DNA from: Ruminococcus flavefaciens ND2009
Lineage (GTDB): Bacteria; Bacillota; Clostridia; Oscillospirales; Ruminococcaceae
DNA: 64,000 nucleotides
NCBI RefSeq assembly: GCF_000621785.1
Contig: NZ_JHXI01000007.1
Span: 124,001-188,000 of the forward strand
Direction of reading: 5' to 3'
Positions 8,307 through 16,379 of the stretch are shown here, piece by piece. The stretch's first letter is position 1. Each line of letters begins with the position of its first letter. The notes under the pieces were generated by a model. That model was not told the DNA's origin, ran no database searches, and was given only the letters and a program-made list of their open reading frames with translations. The position numbers were made by a program, and so were the translations under genes.

Positions 8307-10208
8307 ATGAAAATAATGGAATTACCGCTCGATACAGCGGTCAGCAGATTTTTTGATGAAGCAGAACGTAACGGTCTTGAACGCCGTCAGGGACAGGTCG
8401 AGATGTCTCAGGAGATAGCACAGGCGATCATGAATAAAAGCTCACTGATAGTTGAAGCTGAGGTCGGAATCGGAAAGTCGATCGCCTATCTTGTGCCGAT
8501 AGTACAGCAGTTCTTTCGTGACCGCAGACAGGTAGTGATAGCAACGTCAACTATCGCATTGCAGGAGCAGCTCGAACGTGATGTACATAATGTCCTCAAA
8601 ATGATAGGAGTAAAAGCGAAAGTCGAGGTGGCTAAAGGAATGAAGAATTACATATGTCTCAGGGAAGCGAGAAAGCATCGTAAGGAAAACGAAGAATTTG
8701 CCGCTCTCTTTGAACTGGCATTGCGTGGAGTCCAGCGTAAATCAGCACTGAGTGTTACCGACAGAGCATGGGATAAGGTGTGCATAAATTCAGTTGGTCA
8801 GAAGTGTGATGACTGTAAATACAGAGGAAGATGCGAGTACCTGCAAATGCGAGAGCGTATCCGCTGTAATGATTCAATTGTTATCTGTAATCAGAATATG
8901 CTGGTGTCGCACCTTCTTAACATGGAATCAGGCAGAGGGATATTCAAGGGAAATCTCAGCACTATAGTTGTTGATGAGGCACATAATCTCGAAAGCAAGT
9001 TCAGGGACGCTTTCACCAACTCTTTCAGTCAGAGAGAGATCAGCAGAGAGATAATGAAAGTCACAAGCAACAGAAAGAACACTATGTCACGTCTTATAAT
9101 CGAGACTATAAAAATGGTCGATACTTTCTTCAATTTCCTTAAAAATGACATATCTCAGCAGCAGGCAGCAGCGGACGCTGATATGAAGACCTTTTATTAT
9201 CGACCGAGTACGGAAATAAAGAAGCTGGTCCTCAAGCTGCGCTCAAATATGAAAGAGATAGAAATGAGGACAAACCGAAGGCTGCATAGCCTGCAAACAC
9301 TGAGAGACTCAGAAAGCAATGCCAACCTTGTATGGCTGTCCAACGAGCACGGTGTTCGCATAAATGTGTGCAGGAAAGATATACGCAGAGATATAGGTAG
9401 ACTGCTGTTTTCAAGTTCAAGGAGCACGATACTGACTTCGGCAACATTAACATCTCAGAATTCAGGAACACTCAAAGACAGATATGGTTACTTCATGGAT
9501 AGTCTCGGCTGTCCTGATGATATATGTATTACCGAACCCAAGAAGTCACCTTACAACTACGATGAGCATTCTATGATGTATGTGTCCAATAAGCTGCCTT
9601 GTCCGAAAAGGTATAACCGCAATCGTTACCGCCAGGAAGCCATTGCCGAGATAGTCAGACTGCTGAAGATAACACATGGAAAAACGCTTATTCTCTTTAC
9701 AGCAAAGGACGACAGAGACTATGTCTTTGGACAGCTGACAAGTGCAGGGTTGCCGTATAAGATAATGATACAGAGCAGCGACTCGTCTCAGGAACAAAGG
9801 CTTGAAAACTTCCGTAAAAATGTGGATTCGGTCATACTTGGCACCGGAACATATTGGGAAGGAATAAACGTCGAGGGCGAGAGTTTATCACAGGTGATAA
9901 TATTCAAACTGCCGTTTCCCGTACCCGAGCCGATCATGGAGTATAAGATGTCAAAGGCAGAGTGTCCGCTTCTGGAAGTTGCAGTTCCCGAAATGGTGAT
10001 AAAGCTGAAACAAGGTGCAGGGCGGCTCATCAGAAATGCCGGCGACAAGGGTATCGTTTCAATACTTGACCCAAGAGCAAGCAGCAGAATAAAAACAGCG
10101 TATAGGGAGGATGTGCTGTCGTCACTGCCTGAAAATAATACAACTGAAAACATAACGGAGCTTAAAAGGTTCTGGAGAAAGATAAGGGAGGAAAACAAAA
10201 ATGAATAA
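8307..10208 (+). CDS. DinG/Rad3-family ATP-dependent DNA helicase
   Basis: 633 residues, superfamily 2 helicase. Walker A is AEVGIGKS (51-58). Cysteines at about 159, 167, 170 and 176 (VCINSVGQKCDDCKYRGRC) are spaced like the 4Fe-4S cluster of DinG/XPD enzymes. The DEAH box is at about 223-226. C-terminal motifs include STILTSATL and GAGRLIRN. Family members unwind DNA with a 5' overhang, D-loops or R-loops. It starts 2 nt after the mazF-like stop and its final codons overlap the next tiny gene by 8 nt, so these form one operon. Confidence 0.88.
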   Translation: MKIMELPLDTAVSRFFDEAERNGLERRQGQVEMSQEIAQAIMNKSSLIVEAEVGIGKSIAYLVPIVQQFFRDRRQVVIATSTIALQEQLERDVHNVLKMIGVKAKVEVAKGMKNYICLREARKHRKENEEFAALFELALRGVQRKSALSVTDRAWDKVCINSVGQKCDDCKYRGRCEYLQMRERIRCNDSIVICNQNMLVSHLLNMESGRGIFKGNLSTIVVDEAHNLESKFRDAFTNSFSQREISREIMKVTSNRKNTMSRLIIETIKMVDTFFNFLKNDISQQQAAADADMKTFYYRPSTEIKKLVLKLRSNMKEIEMRTNRRLHSLQTLRDSESNANLVWLSNEHGVRINVCRKDIRRDIGRLLFSSSRSTILTSATLTSQNSGTLKDRYGYFMDSLGCPDDICITEPKKSPYNYDEHSMMYVSNKLPCPKRYNRNRYRQEAIAEIVRLLKITHGKTLILFTAKDDRDYVFGQLTSAGLPYKIMIQSSDSSQEQRLENFRKNVDSVILGTGTYWEGINVEGESLSQVIIFKLPFPVPEPIMEYKMSKAECPLLEVAVPEMVIKLKQGAGRLIRNAGDKGIVSILDPRASSRIKTAYREDVLSSLPENNTTENITELKRFWRKIREENKNE

Positions 10209-10380
10209 TAACAGACCCGGACTTGCAGATTATATGCTGGCAGTTATGGACCAGATCATAGGTAGTGCTGCCATAGAAAAGGAAATATCCGAGACTGAGA
10301 AGGTAAGGATCCGTGAGATCAACGAAGTTACTGTTACTGAAAGGTACATGACTATTCGTGAATGGGAGGTGAACGCATGA
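10201..10380 (+). CDS. Small hypothetical protein, copy 1 of a duplicated gene pair
   Basis: 59 residues beginning MNNNRPGLADYML and ending TIREWEVNA. The ATG overlaps the helicase stop (ATGAATAA) and its TGA overlaps the next ATG (ATGA), showing tight translational coupling. The same gene recurs at 12096 with about 90% identity. No family recognised; it is acidic and probably helical. Confidence 0.75.
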   Translation: MNNNRPGLADYMLAVMDQIIGSAAIEKEISETEKVRIREINEVTVTERYMTIREWEVNA

Positions 10381-10487
10381 TACAGTTTATCGCAGGCGCA
10401 ATGTTCGGCGGAACTGTGGGAGTTCTTGCTATGTGCTTCTGCATAGCAGCGAGCAAAGCTGATAATGAAGAAGCTCCACTCAAATGA
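10377..10487 (+). CDS. DUF3789-like one-helix membrane protein, copy 1
   Basis: 36 residues: MIQFIAGAMFGGTVGVLAMC then FCIAASKADNEEAPLK, one hydrophobic helix with a short charged tail. This resembles the tiny DUF3789 proteins common on clostridial mobile elements; function unknown. Coupled by ATGA to the preceding gene. Its stop lies inside the terminator hairpin. A second copy sits at 12272. Confidence 0.7.
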   Translation: MIQFIAGAMFGGTVGVLAMCFCIAASKADNEEAPLK

Positions 10488-10496
10488 GTGGAGCTT
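10471..10496 (+). terminator. Terminator hairpin overlapping a stop codon
   Basis: Perfect 11-bp stem AAGCTCCACTC/GAGTGGAGCTT with a 4-nt loop containing the start of the TGA. An identical hairpin follows the second copy of the gene pair. Confidence 0.7.
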
Positions 10497-10521
10497 ATCA
10501 TACATATTGTATGGAATAATA

Positions 10522-11820
10522 TTAAGAAAGACTATATTTTGTAGCAGAAGCATTGCCGCTTTTAACGATATACCCTTTTTCTACTAATCGGGTAAGTGTG
10601 CTGATCGCAGTTGTTTGCGAGCATTTTGTAAGCTCTTGTACTACAGGTCGTGTGATATATGCATTATCTTTAAGATAATCAATAATGGCTTTCTCTCTTT
10701 CAGATAGGTTGGCAGACTCTTTTGAGGAACGAACAGTACAATAATTGAAGTTCGGCAAGGTTATCTTGAAAGCATTGTCTGTGATCTCTACAGTGGGCTT
10801 CACATCGGATTCAGAGTAGCATTCGTTAATCTTAGGCAGACCAGTTCCGTATGCTTCAATAAGATGAAGCCGATAAAAGACTTCTGCAAGATTTTTATTC
10901 CGAGGTACTGAAATACCAAGCATTATATCATTGGCTGAAATTCCCTTGGGAAGTCCTCCTATGGTCACAAATTCCATACGATCGTCAAAAATGCTTATTA
11001 GTGTACTTGCAGAGTAACTGTATTCCCTGTGAACTATTGAATTAAGCAATGCTTCTCTGATGGCTTCAATAGGATAGTCATATATATCTATTCTGCGAAG
11101 TCCTTCAAATTCTGAGCGAATATGATTGAATTGACCGATATAGCTATATGTTTCCTCAAGCTGCTTGAAAAGGGAGCCTGAGAATTCTCGGCGATCCTTG
11201 AAATTGGTCTTGACAGAACCTTCAAATACGGCGAATTTTATTGTATGTTCACATTGATCTGATAGCAGCAGTGCCAGATTAGAATAAGTTCCGTCTTCTG
11301 AAATAAGGTGAAGTGTTCTTTTTTGCTCAGTACCAAAAGGTAATGACCTTTCTGCAAAATACTTATCAGCAGTATTGAACGTCAGTTCTTGAGTAAGCGA
11401 ACGCTCTGTCTCATAATTATCGCCGGCTGTTTCACGGATAAGATTTAAAATCCTTTCTTCAGATGCAGGAACATTTGCTGAACCTTGACGTATATATATG
11501 CCTTCAGGACGTACACCTTTGCCTGCAAGGTAATAAGGTCTTGCGGTACCGCGCTGTACACTTATCTTAACTATATTCTTTCCATCCATGACTACGACTT
11601 TTATATCAGTAAACATCGTAACATCTGGACGAATCGAATCATGGAGAGAGCTGCTGAGCTTTAATTGACAATCATCGGTATCTTCAACTCCGACTGGAGT
11701 GCCGTCGTTGTCAATGCCAATGAATATGCTTCCGCCGTTTGTGTTTGCAAAAGCAATGACGCTCTTTTTGATATCATCAACATATTCACGCTTGAACTCG
11801 GTAATTTCGTTTTCTATCAT
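10522..11820 (-). CDS. AlbA_2/Schlafen-like ATP-binding transcriptional regulator
   Basis: 432 residues. The N-terminal AlbA_2 domain (about 1-130) carries ITEFKREYVDDIKKSVIAFA and the NTNGGSIFIGIDNDG motif. A middle ATPase-like region includes ALLNSIVHREYS. The C-terminus (about 360-432) is a winged helix: LSEREKAIIDYLKDNAYITR with SQTTAISTLTRLVEKGYI. Such proteins are annotated as putative transcriptional regulators and are frequent on mobile elements. The ATG at 11820 is preceded by AGGAGG; a longer frame to 11838 would swallow that site. It sits, inverted, between the two copies of the tiny-gene pair, with tandem repeats at its promoter. Confidence 0.8.
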   Translation of the reverse strand: MIENEITEFKREYVDDIKKSVIAFANTNGGSIFIGIDNDGTPVGVEDTDDCQLKLSSSLHDSIRPDVTMFTDIKVVVMDGKNIVKISVQRGTARPYYLAGKGVRPEGIYIRQGSANVPASEERILNLIRETAGDNYETERSLTQELTFNTADKYFAERSLPFGTEQKRTLHLISEDGTYSNLALLLSDQCEHTIKFAVFEGSVKTNFKDRREFSGSLFKQLEETYSYIGQFNHIRSEFEGLRRIDIYDYPIEAIREALLNSIVHREYSYSASTLISIFDDRMEFVTIGGLPKGISANDIMLGISVPRNKNLAEVFYRLHLIEAYGTGLPKINECYSESDVKPTVEITDNAFKITLPNFNYCTVRSSKESANLSEREKAIIDYLKDNAYITRPVVQELTKCSQTTAISTLTRLVEKGYIVKSGNASATKYSLS

Positions 11821-11837
11821 CTTATGCCTCCTATTCA

Positions 11838-11886
11838 ACCGTTATCTAACGGTTATCCAACGGTTATCTAACAATCTAACGGTATA
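11838..11886 (-). repeat. 11-bp tandem repeats upstream of the AlbA_2 gene
   Basis: On the minus strand units read GTTAGATAACC, GTTGGATAACC, GTTAGATAACG, GTTGAATAGG in tandem, with a degenerate unit further upstream (ACCGTTAGATT). They end just before the ribosome site. The one-turn period suggests a row of operators, probably for autoregulation. Confidence 0.6.
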
Positions 11887-11948
11887 TAACAAATTATAAC
11901 TGATAGATATGGTTTTGTCAAGTAAAAGAAGTCGAAAAAAACAAATCA

Positions 11949-12078
11949 GCGGTTTGCACAAATGTGAACCGCCGCATTTGTTCCCTTTGATGATACCAAT
12001 TCCGAGCGGAGTGTGGTATCCTTGTGTGTTGAAAGGAGGCTAAGTATGGCTAATGTTACATATTTTGCTCCGGTAAAA
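11949..12078 (+). repeat. Direct repeat of a recombinase promoter and first codons (copy 1)
   Basis: A stretch of 130 bp, about 90% identical to 13931-14060. It includes the imperfect dyad GCGGTT...AACCGC, the inverted repeat GATACCA-N15-TGGTATC with inner TCCG-AG-CGGA, the AAAGGAGG ribosome site and eleven recombinase codons. In this copy the codons feed into a mini-frame instead of a recombinase. Confidence 0.8.
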
Positions 12079-12093
12079 AAGGGAGGAAGATAA
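12046..12093 (+). pseudogene. Truncated recombinase leader (15 codons)
   Basis: MANVTYFAPVKKGGR then TAA, matching the first 11 codons of the serine recombinase at 14028. The ribosome site AAAGGAGG is intact. The stop falls just before the next gene's ATG (12096), so it could act as a translated leader, or be a scar of the recombination that moved the tiny-gene pair behind a recombinase promoter. Confidence 0.6.
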
Positions 12094-12095
12094 AA

Positions 12096-12275
12096 ATGAA
12101 TAACAACAAACCCGGACTTGCAGATTATATGCTGGCAGTAATGGACCAGATACTTGGTTCTGCTGCTGTCGAGAAGGAGGTGTCCGAAACCGAGAAGGTC
12201 AGAATTCGTGAGATCAACGAAGTTACTGTTACTGAAAGGTACATGACTATCCGTGAATGGGAGGTGAACGCATGA
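12096..12275 (+). CDS. Small hypothetical protein, copy 2 of the duplicated pair
   Basis: 59 residues (MNNNKPGLADYML...), nearly identical to the product at 10201. GGGAGG at 12081-12086 gives its own ribosome site. Overlaps the following gene by ATGA. Differences from copy 1 are mostly silent, suggesting that the protein sequence is maintained. Confidence 0.7.
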   Translation: MNNNKPGLADYMLAVMDQILGSAAVEKEVSETEKVRIREINEVTVTERYMTIREWEVNA

Positions 12276-12382
12276 TACACTTCATCGCAGGAGCAATGTT
12301 CGGCGTAACTGTGGGAGTTCTTGCTATGTGCTTCTGTATAGCGGCGAGCAGAGCTGATAATGAAGAAGCTCCACTCAAATGA
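12272..12382 (+). CDS. DUF3789-like one-helix membrane protein, copy 2
   Basis: 36 residues with one hydrophobic helix (MIHFIAGAMFGVTVGVLAMC), near-identical to the product at 10377 and in the same coupled arrangement. Function unknown. Confidence 0.68.
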   Translation: MIHFIAGAMFGVTVGVLAMCFCIAASRADNEEAPLK

Positions 12383-12391
12383 GTGGAGCTT
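12366..12391 (+). terminator. Terminator hairpin after copy 2
   Basis: The same perfect 11-bp stem (AAGCTCCACTC/GAGTGGAGCTT) as after copy 1, again overlapping the stop codon. Confidence 0.65.
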
Positions 12392-12441
12392 AATACATAT
12401 ATGTTGGATAACTTATTAAATTGTTTGAATTATTATAAGTA

Positions 12442-12993
12442 TCAAAAGAATCTCAGAAGTTGTAGATACTTCTTGTCTTCTTTTTTAGATATTCGCTCAC
12501 CATAAAGCTTGAAACGATTATTATCATTCTGATAGAAGCTCAATAGATTTTCGTTATCTTCACATTCAAGAAATACAGCACCGCCACCTATTAGGTGCTG
12601 AGCTTCAGCAAGTATGCTAAAAACATCGTCCATGAGATGATCACCAGATACTGTTGTTCCGTCTGCAACTGCGAAATTCTTTCCGAACTGAGCTATAAGG
12701 AAAGCTGATACATCAAAACAATTAATCGATTCGTCAAGTTTAGCGTGCATAGACAACTTCTTCTGGCTTGTTTTACTTAACATCTCTATGGGGATAAGCG
12801 ATGATTTGTGAGTGAGCGTAAAATAGCCTACAAGCTGTAGGAATTCATCAAAAACGAGGTATGTAATGGACATTTTTCGTTTTGCGAATTCAATAGCGTT
12901 TTTCAGTAGAAAATCCTCAATTTCTTGATTTTTGAGACAGGAAAAATCGGAGAGAATGCTTTTAACTTCATCCTCTCCGACGGTGTCCAGCAA
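12442..12993 (-). CDS. GNAT-like acetyltransferase, probable toxin
   Basis: About 183 residues resembling GNAT toxins that pair with small antitoxins in clostridia: SITYLVFDEFLQLVGYFTLT (strands 2-3), the IAQFGKNFA region and ECEDNENLLSFYQNDNNRF near the C-terminus. Such toxins acetylate aminoacyl-tRNA in characterised cases. The frame has no ATG or GTG start: TTG at 12993 is the first usual codon, while residues that read naturally as part of the fold (NILDLLDTVGEDEV) extend upstream without a start. It may use TTG or a rare ATT, or be an N-terminally damaged gene. The antitoxin lies 25 nt upstream. Confidence 0.65.
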   Translation of the reverse strand: MLDTVGEDEVKSILSDFSCLKNQEIEDFLLKNAIEFAKRKMSITYLVFDEFLQLVGYFTLTHKSSLIPIEMLSKTSQKKLSMHAKLDESINCFDVSAFLIAQFGKNFAVADGTTVSGDHLMDDVFSILAEAQHLIGGGAVFLECEDNENLLSFYQNDNNRFKLYGERISKKEDKKYLQLLRFF

Positions 12994-13018
12994 GTCTAAT
13001 ATATTAATATCAGAATGG

Positions 13019-13207
13019 TTATTTATTGTTTTTCTTCCTTTGTGCGAGAAGTTCTAAGATCTTATCTCTGTCCGTTATGTGTGACGGAGCAGGCGATGTA
13101 GGTACTCGCGTCGGCTCTTTTGCAGACTGGTCAAGTGCTTCTGCAAAAGCTTCGGCTGTTTTTCTGTCCTTGATATTGAAACTTGCGAAGATACTTGATG
13201 TTGCCAT
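13019..13207 (-). CDS. Probable antitoxin of the GNAT toxin
   Basis: 62 residues starting MATSSIFASFNIKDRKTAEA and ending AQRKKNNK. This type of short protein is commonly found immediately upstream of the GNAT gene; the C-terminal half (PTRVPTSPAPSHITD) is probably disordered until bound. A strong AAGGAGG site precedes the ATG. Function is assigned by gene order and likeness, not by a known motif. Confidence 0.65.
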   Translation of the reverse strand: MATSSIFASFNIKDRKTAEAFAEALDQSAKEPTRVPTSPAPSHITDRDKILELLAQRKKNNK

Positions 13208-13285
13208 AGCAGCACCTCCTTAAAGAATTGGGATTCTTTCCCTATATATATTATATGCTATTTTAAAAAGAAATGCAAGAACTCT

Positions 13286-13459
13286 TCATTTAATTATCTC
13301 CAGTTTACGTCTTAGTTCTTCCATAACCTCAAGGTTTTTCTTTTGAATAGTAAGAGTATCCGGACGAGGAGCATGCATTATTTCGTTAATGATCTGTCGA
13401 CCAAGTTCTGGCGGAAGATCAGTCATAGATGGTTTCCCATATCTTGTATTTTGTGCCAT
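13286..13459 (-). CDS. Small hypothetical protein
   Basis: 57 residues beginning MAQNTRYGKPSMTDLPPELG, with a GAGGAGG site ahead of the ATG. The C-terminal half is a charged amphipathic helix (KKNLEVMEELRRKLEIIK). Size and neighbours (nucleotidyltransferase and GNAT pair) would suit an antitoxin or regulator, but nothing identifies it. Confidence 0.55.
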   Translation of the reverse strand: MAQNTRYGKPSMTDLPPELGRQIINEIMHAPRPDTLTIQKKNLEVMEELRRKLEIIK

Positions 13460-13553
13460 ATAATAACCTCCTCAATAAGATCGGCAATGTTTTGCCTATA
13501 CATTATTATACCATAAATAAACCAATAAAACAAGAGTTTGAGTGCCAAACGTT

Positions 13554-13853
13554 TTATTTCTCATAAATAACAATACCGGTTGCTTTTATCTCATTTTCTA
13601 TATCTGAATCACTAATAACCTGTGAAATATCAAGAAGATCTACGTCTTTGCCAAGTGCATTGACAACATCTTCAAGCAGGCCAAAGAACGCAAGCCCCTT
13701 TAAGCCGCTGTCAACAAGGAGGTCGATATCACTTTTGTCTTTAGCTGATCCCTTGGCATATGAACCGAAAAGAATAGCTTTGCGAATATTGTACTCCCGA
13801 AAGACAGGTACAAGAATATCTTGTATCTGCGAAACAGTGTAAGTATTATTCAT
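13554..13853 (-). CDS. MNT-type minimal nucleotidyltransferase
   Basis: 99 residues. The nucleotidyltransferase signature GSYAKGSAKDKSDIDLLVD (about 27-45) gives the GS motif and both metal-binding aspartates. Proteins of this size are usually antitoxins of HEPN toxins (HEPN-MNT), where they AMPylate the toxin. No HEPN partner is seen beside it, so it may be orphaned. A TTGGAGG site precedes the ATG. Confidence 0.8.
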   Translation of the reverse strand: MNNTYTVSQIQDILVPVFREYNIRKAILFGSYAKGSAKDKSDIDLLVDSGLKGLAFFGLLEDVVNALGKDVDLLDISQVISDSDIENEIKATGIVIYEK

Positions 13854-13930
13854 AATAACGCCTCCAATCTGTTTTTTCTAATAAAAGTATAGCATTGGAA
13901 GCGGTAAAAATCAAGAGGCTTGGAAGAATG

Positions 13931-14060
13931 GCGGTTTGCACAAATGTGAACCGCCGCATTTATTGACATTGGTGATACCATTTCCGAGCGGAGTGTGGTA
14001 TTCTTGTGTGTTGAAAGGAGGCTCAGTATGGCTAATGTTACATATATTGCTCCGGTAAAA
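13931..14060 (+). repeat. Direct repeat of recombinase promoter region (copy 2, functional)
   Basis: Partner of 11949-12078. It contains the dyad GCGGTT/AACCGC, the GATACCA...TGGTAT inverted repeat and AAAGGAGG leading into the intact recombinase. A weaker relative (GGTGATAG ... TGTGGTATCCTTGTG, then AAGGAGG) precedes the recombinase-like gene at 16380, suggesting shared control of these genes. Confidence 0.75.
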
Positions 14061-15569
14061 GCCGAGAGTACGATACACAAAATACGCTGTGCGGCTTATT
14101 GCCGAGTATCTTCAAGCAGCGAGGACCAACTGCACTCCTACGCAGCACAGGTCAGGTTTTATAGTGAGAAATTCAATGGTTCTGAAACTGAGGAGCTTGT
14201 AGATATATATGCAGATGAGGGGATCTCAGGAACAGGCACAGCTAAGCGAACAGAATTCCAAAGGCTGATCCGTGACTGCAAGCGAGGAAAGATAGACAGG
14301 ATATATGCAAAGTCACTCAGCCGATTTGCCAGAAACACCAAGGACTGTCTTAATACTGTCAGACTCCTGAGAGAGCTTGGGATATCGATATACTTTGAAA
14401 AGGAAAACATCGATACCACCAAGACCAGTGATGAGTTGATGATAACAGTTATGGGCAGTCTGGCTCAGGAAGAGTCCACATCAATATCTCAAAACTTACG
14501 CTGGAGCGTAAGAAAACGCATGGAAAACGGTACATATAAGACTCCGAGTATTCCATATGGATATATTATGAAGAACGGTACACTGGAAATAGATCCTCCC
14601 AAGGCTGAGATAGTAAAAATGATATTTAATAATTACTTAAGTGGACTCGGGGCTCAAGGAATTGTGAATGAGTTGAATAAAGCTAAAATACCACCTATAC
14701 ATGGCGGCTCAAAATGGTATCTATACAATGTACAATACATATTAACCAATGAACGATATATAGGCAATATGCTGTTTCAAAAGACATATGGTACAGACAC
14801 ACTACCTGTAAAAAGGATTATAAATAAAGGTGAAAGAGATAAATTCTTGCTAACCGATTCCCATGAGGCGATTATATCGCCAGAAATGTTCTATAAGGTC
14901 CAGGAACTCCAGAAGATGAATGGTAAACAATACTATAAATCTAAAGGAGAGACAAATATATATACATCGAGAATACAATGTGGTAAGTGCGGAGCAGCTT
15001 GTAAGCATAAAAAGAACCGAGACAAATACTATTGGGTATGCCGTGAACATGATATCAGTGCAGAATTGTGTGATTCTGTGGTAATCCCGGATGATGCATT
15101 GAAATCATGTTTTATAAGAATGTGCAATAAGCTGATACAGCACTATCGAGAGATACTTCTCCCCTTACGTCGAAGCTTACAAGAACTTAATATGCGCCGT
15201 TTCAGCGGTAATACTAAAATAATAGATATACATAAGAATATCGCCGATATCAAGGAACAGCGTCATGTCCTATCCAGACTCAGAAAGAAAGGCTTCATGG
15301 ATGAGAAGAAGTACAACGAAAAGCTCACTGAACTGGAAAGCCAACTTGCAAGACAGGAACGAGAACTAAAAAAAACAGCTAAAGCCGATAACGAGGATAA
15401 CACTCTCGAGCAGCTCGATATACTTATAGACTGCATAGATAGTCAGTCAGGTATATTGACAGAATTCAATGAGGAGACGTTCAGAATGATAGTAGAAAGT
15501 ATAACTGTACAGGATACCACCCTTGAATTTACACTCATATCAAATATAAAATTTAAAGAAAAAATATAG
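14028..15569 (+). CDS. Large serine recombinase
   Basis: 513 residues. The resolvase catalytic domain (about 18-165) has YCRVSSS with the nucleophile at S28 and the RFARN motif. A recombinase domain follows (IPYGYIM... onward), then a zinc ribbon (IQCGKCGAACKHKKNRDKYY, then WVC) and a coiled-coil C-terminus. Large serine integrases insert and excise mobile elements by double-strand cleavage between att sites. Start chosen at 14028 because of AAAGGAGG. It is the first of three recombinase-family genes in a row. Confidence 0.9.
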   Translation: MANVTYIAPVKAESTIHKIRCAAYCRVSSSSEDQLHSYAAQVRFYSEKFNGSETEELVDIYADEGISGTGTAKRTEFQRLIRDCKRGKIDRIYAKSLSRFARNTKDCLNTVRLLRELGISIYFEKENIDTTKTSDELMITVMGSLAQEESTSISQNLRWSVRKRMENGTYKTPSIPYGYIMKNGTLEIDPPKAEIVKMIFNNYLSGLGAQGIVNELNKAKIPPIHGGSKWYLYNVQYILTNERYIGNMLFQKTYGTDTLPVKRIINKGERDKFLLTDSHEAIISPEMFYKVQELQKMNGKQYYKSKGETNIYTSRIQCGKCGAACKHKKNRDKYYWVCREHDISAELCDSVVIPDDALKSCFIRMCNKLIQHYREILLPLRRSLQELNMRRFSGNTKIIDIHKNIADIKEQRHVLSRLRKKGFMDEKKYNEKLTELESQLARQERELKKTAKADNEDNTLEQLDILIDCIDSQSGILTEFNEETFRMIVESITVQDTTLEFTLISNIKFKEKI

Positions 15570-15629
15570 AAAAGGTATTGCAATACGATATACAAAGTGG
15601 TATAATAGAGTCAGAAAGGTGGTGCTGAT

Positions 15630-15935
15630 ATGGCAATCAAAAGTTCAAATGTTGCGGCACGAGTAGAGCCTGAGATCAAAGAAAAGGCAGAGTCTATTCT
15701 CTCAAGTCTTGGAATATCGGCTTCAAACGGAATCAATATGTTTTATAGACAGATCATTCTGTGGAACGGTCTGCCGTTCAGACCGTCTATTCCTCCGACA
15801 ACGCTAAAATCGTTAGATGAAATGACAAAAGAAGAATTTGACGCTAAACTTGCCAGGGGTCTGGCACAGGCTAAAAACGGCGAGGGCGTTGAAGCTAATG
15901 AGTTTTTCGATTCATTGAAAGAGGAGCTCCTGTAA
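15630..15935 (+). CDS. RelB/DinJ-family antitoxin
   Basis: 101 residues. The N-terminal ribbon-helix-helix (SNVAARVEPEIKEKAESILS, then SASNGINMFYRQIIL) is typical of RelB/DinJ antitoxins, which bind DNA and neutralise the toxin with their C-terminal tail. AAAGGTGGT precedes the ATG. The toxin gene follows after 3 nt. Confidence 0.88.
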   Translation: MAIKSSNVAARVEPEIKEKAESILSSLGISASNGINMFYRQIILWNGLPFRPSIPPTTLKSLDEMTKEEFDAKLARGLAQAKNGEGVEANEFFDSLKEELL

Positions 15936-15938
15936 CAA

Positions 15939-16271
15939 ATGGTTGAAAAGTTTAAAGTAATAATCACTCCCGAAGCTCAGGAAGATATCAGAAACAGCGT
16001 AAGATATATTGCTCGTGAGCTTGCAAATCCTCAAGCAGCAATGACTTTACAGGAAGAACTACGTAAGGAGATCACATCTCTTGAAACTATGCCTTCGAGG
16101 TATAAGGTCGTGGATGAACAGCCTTGGGGAGCATTGGGAGTAAGAAAAATCATAGTTAAGAATTATTACGTTTATTATATAAACGATGACGAATCAAAAA
16201 CAGTAAGTGTTATTGCTGTGATCTATGTTCGCATGGATCAGCAAAAGCAAGTGAACAAACGAAACAAATAG
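15939..16271 (+). CDS. RelE/ParE-family toxin
   Basis: 110 residues of the RelE/ParE fold: FKVIITPEAQEDIRNSVRYI at the N-terminus and the terminal strands VRKIIVKNYYVYYINDDES and VSVIAVIYVRMD. ParE-like members act on gyrase and RelE-like members cut mRNA on ribosomes; the sequence does not settle which. It forms a two-gene unit with the RelB-like antitoxin and ends at a strong terminator, inserted between the recombinase genes. Confidence 0.88.
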   Translation: MVEKFKVIITPEAQEDIRNSVRYIARELANPQAAMTLQEELRKEITSLETMPSRYKVVDEQPWGALGVRKIIVKNYYVYYINDDESKTVSVIAVIYVRMDQQKQVNKRNK

Positions 16272-16274
16272 TCT

Positions 16275-16314
16275 AAAAACAGCGCTTTGTGAACAAAAAC
16301 AAAGCGCTGTTTTT
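16275..16314 (+). terminator. Rho-independent terminator of the RelBE-like pair
   Basis: Perfect 15-bp stem AAAAACAGCGCTTTG/CAAAGCGCTGTTTTT around a 10-nt loop, ending in T. Confidence 0.9.
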
Positions 16315-16379
16315 GTTGGATCTGGTGATAGATAAGAAAACGGATATGTGGTATCCTTGTGAAGGAAGGAGGTGCAGAA

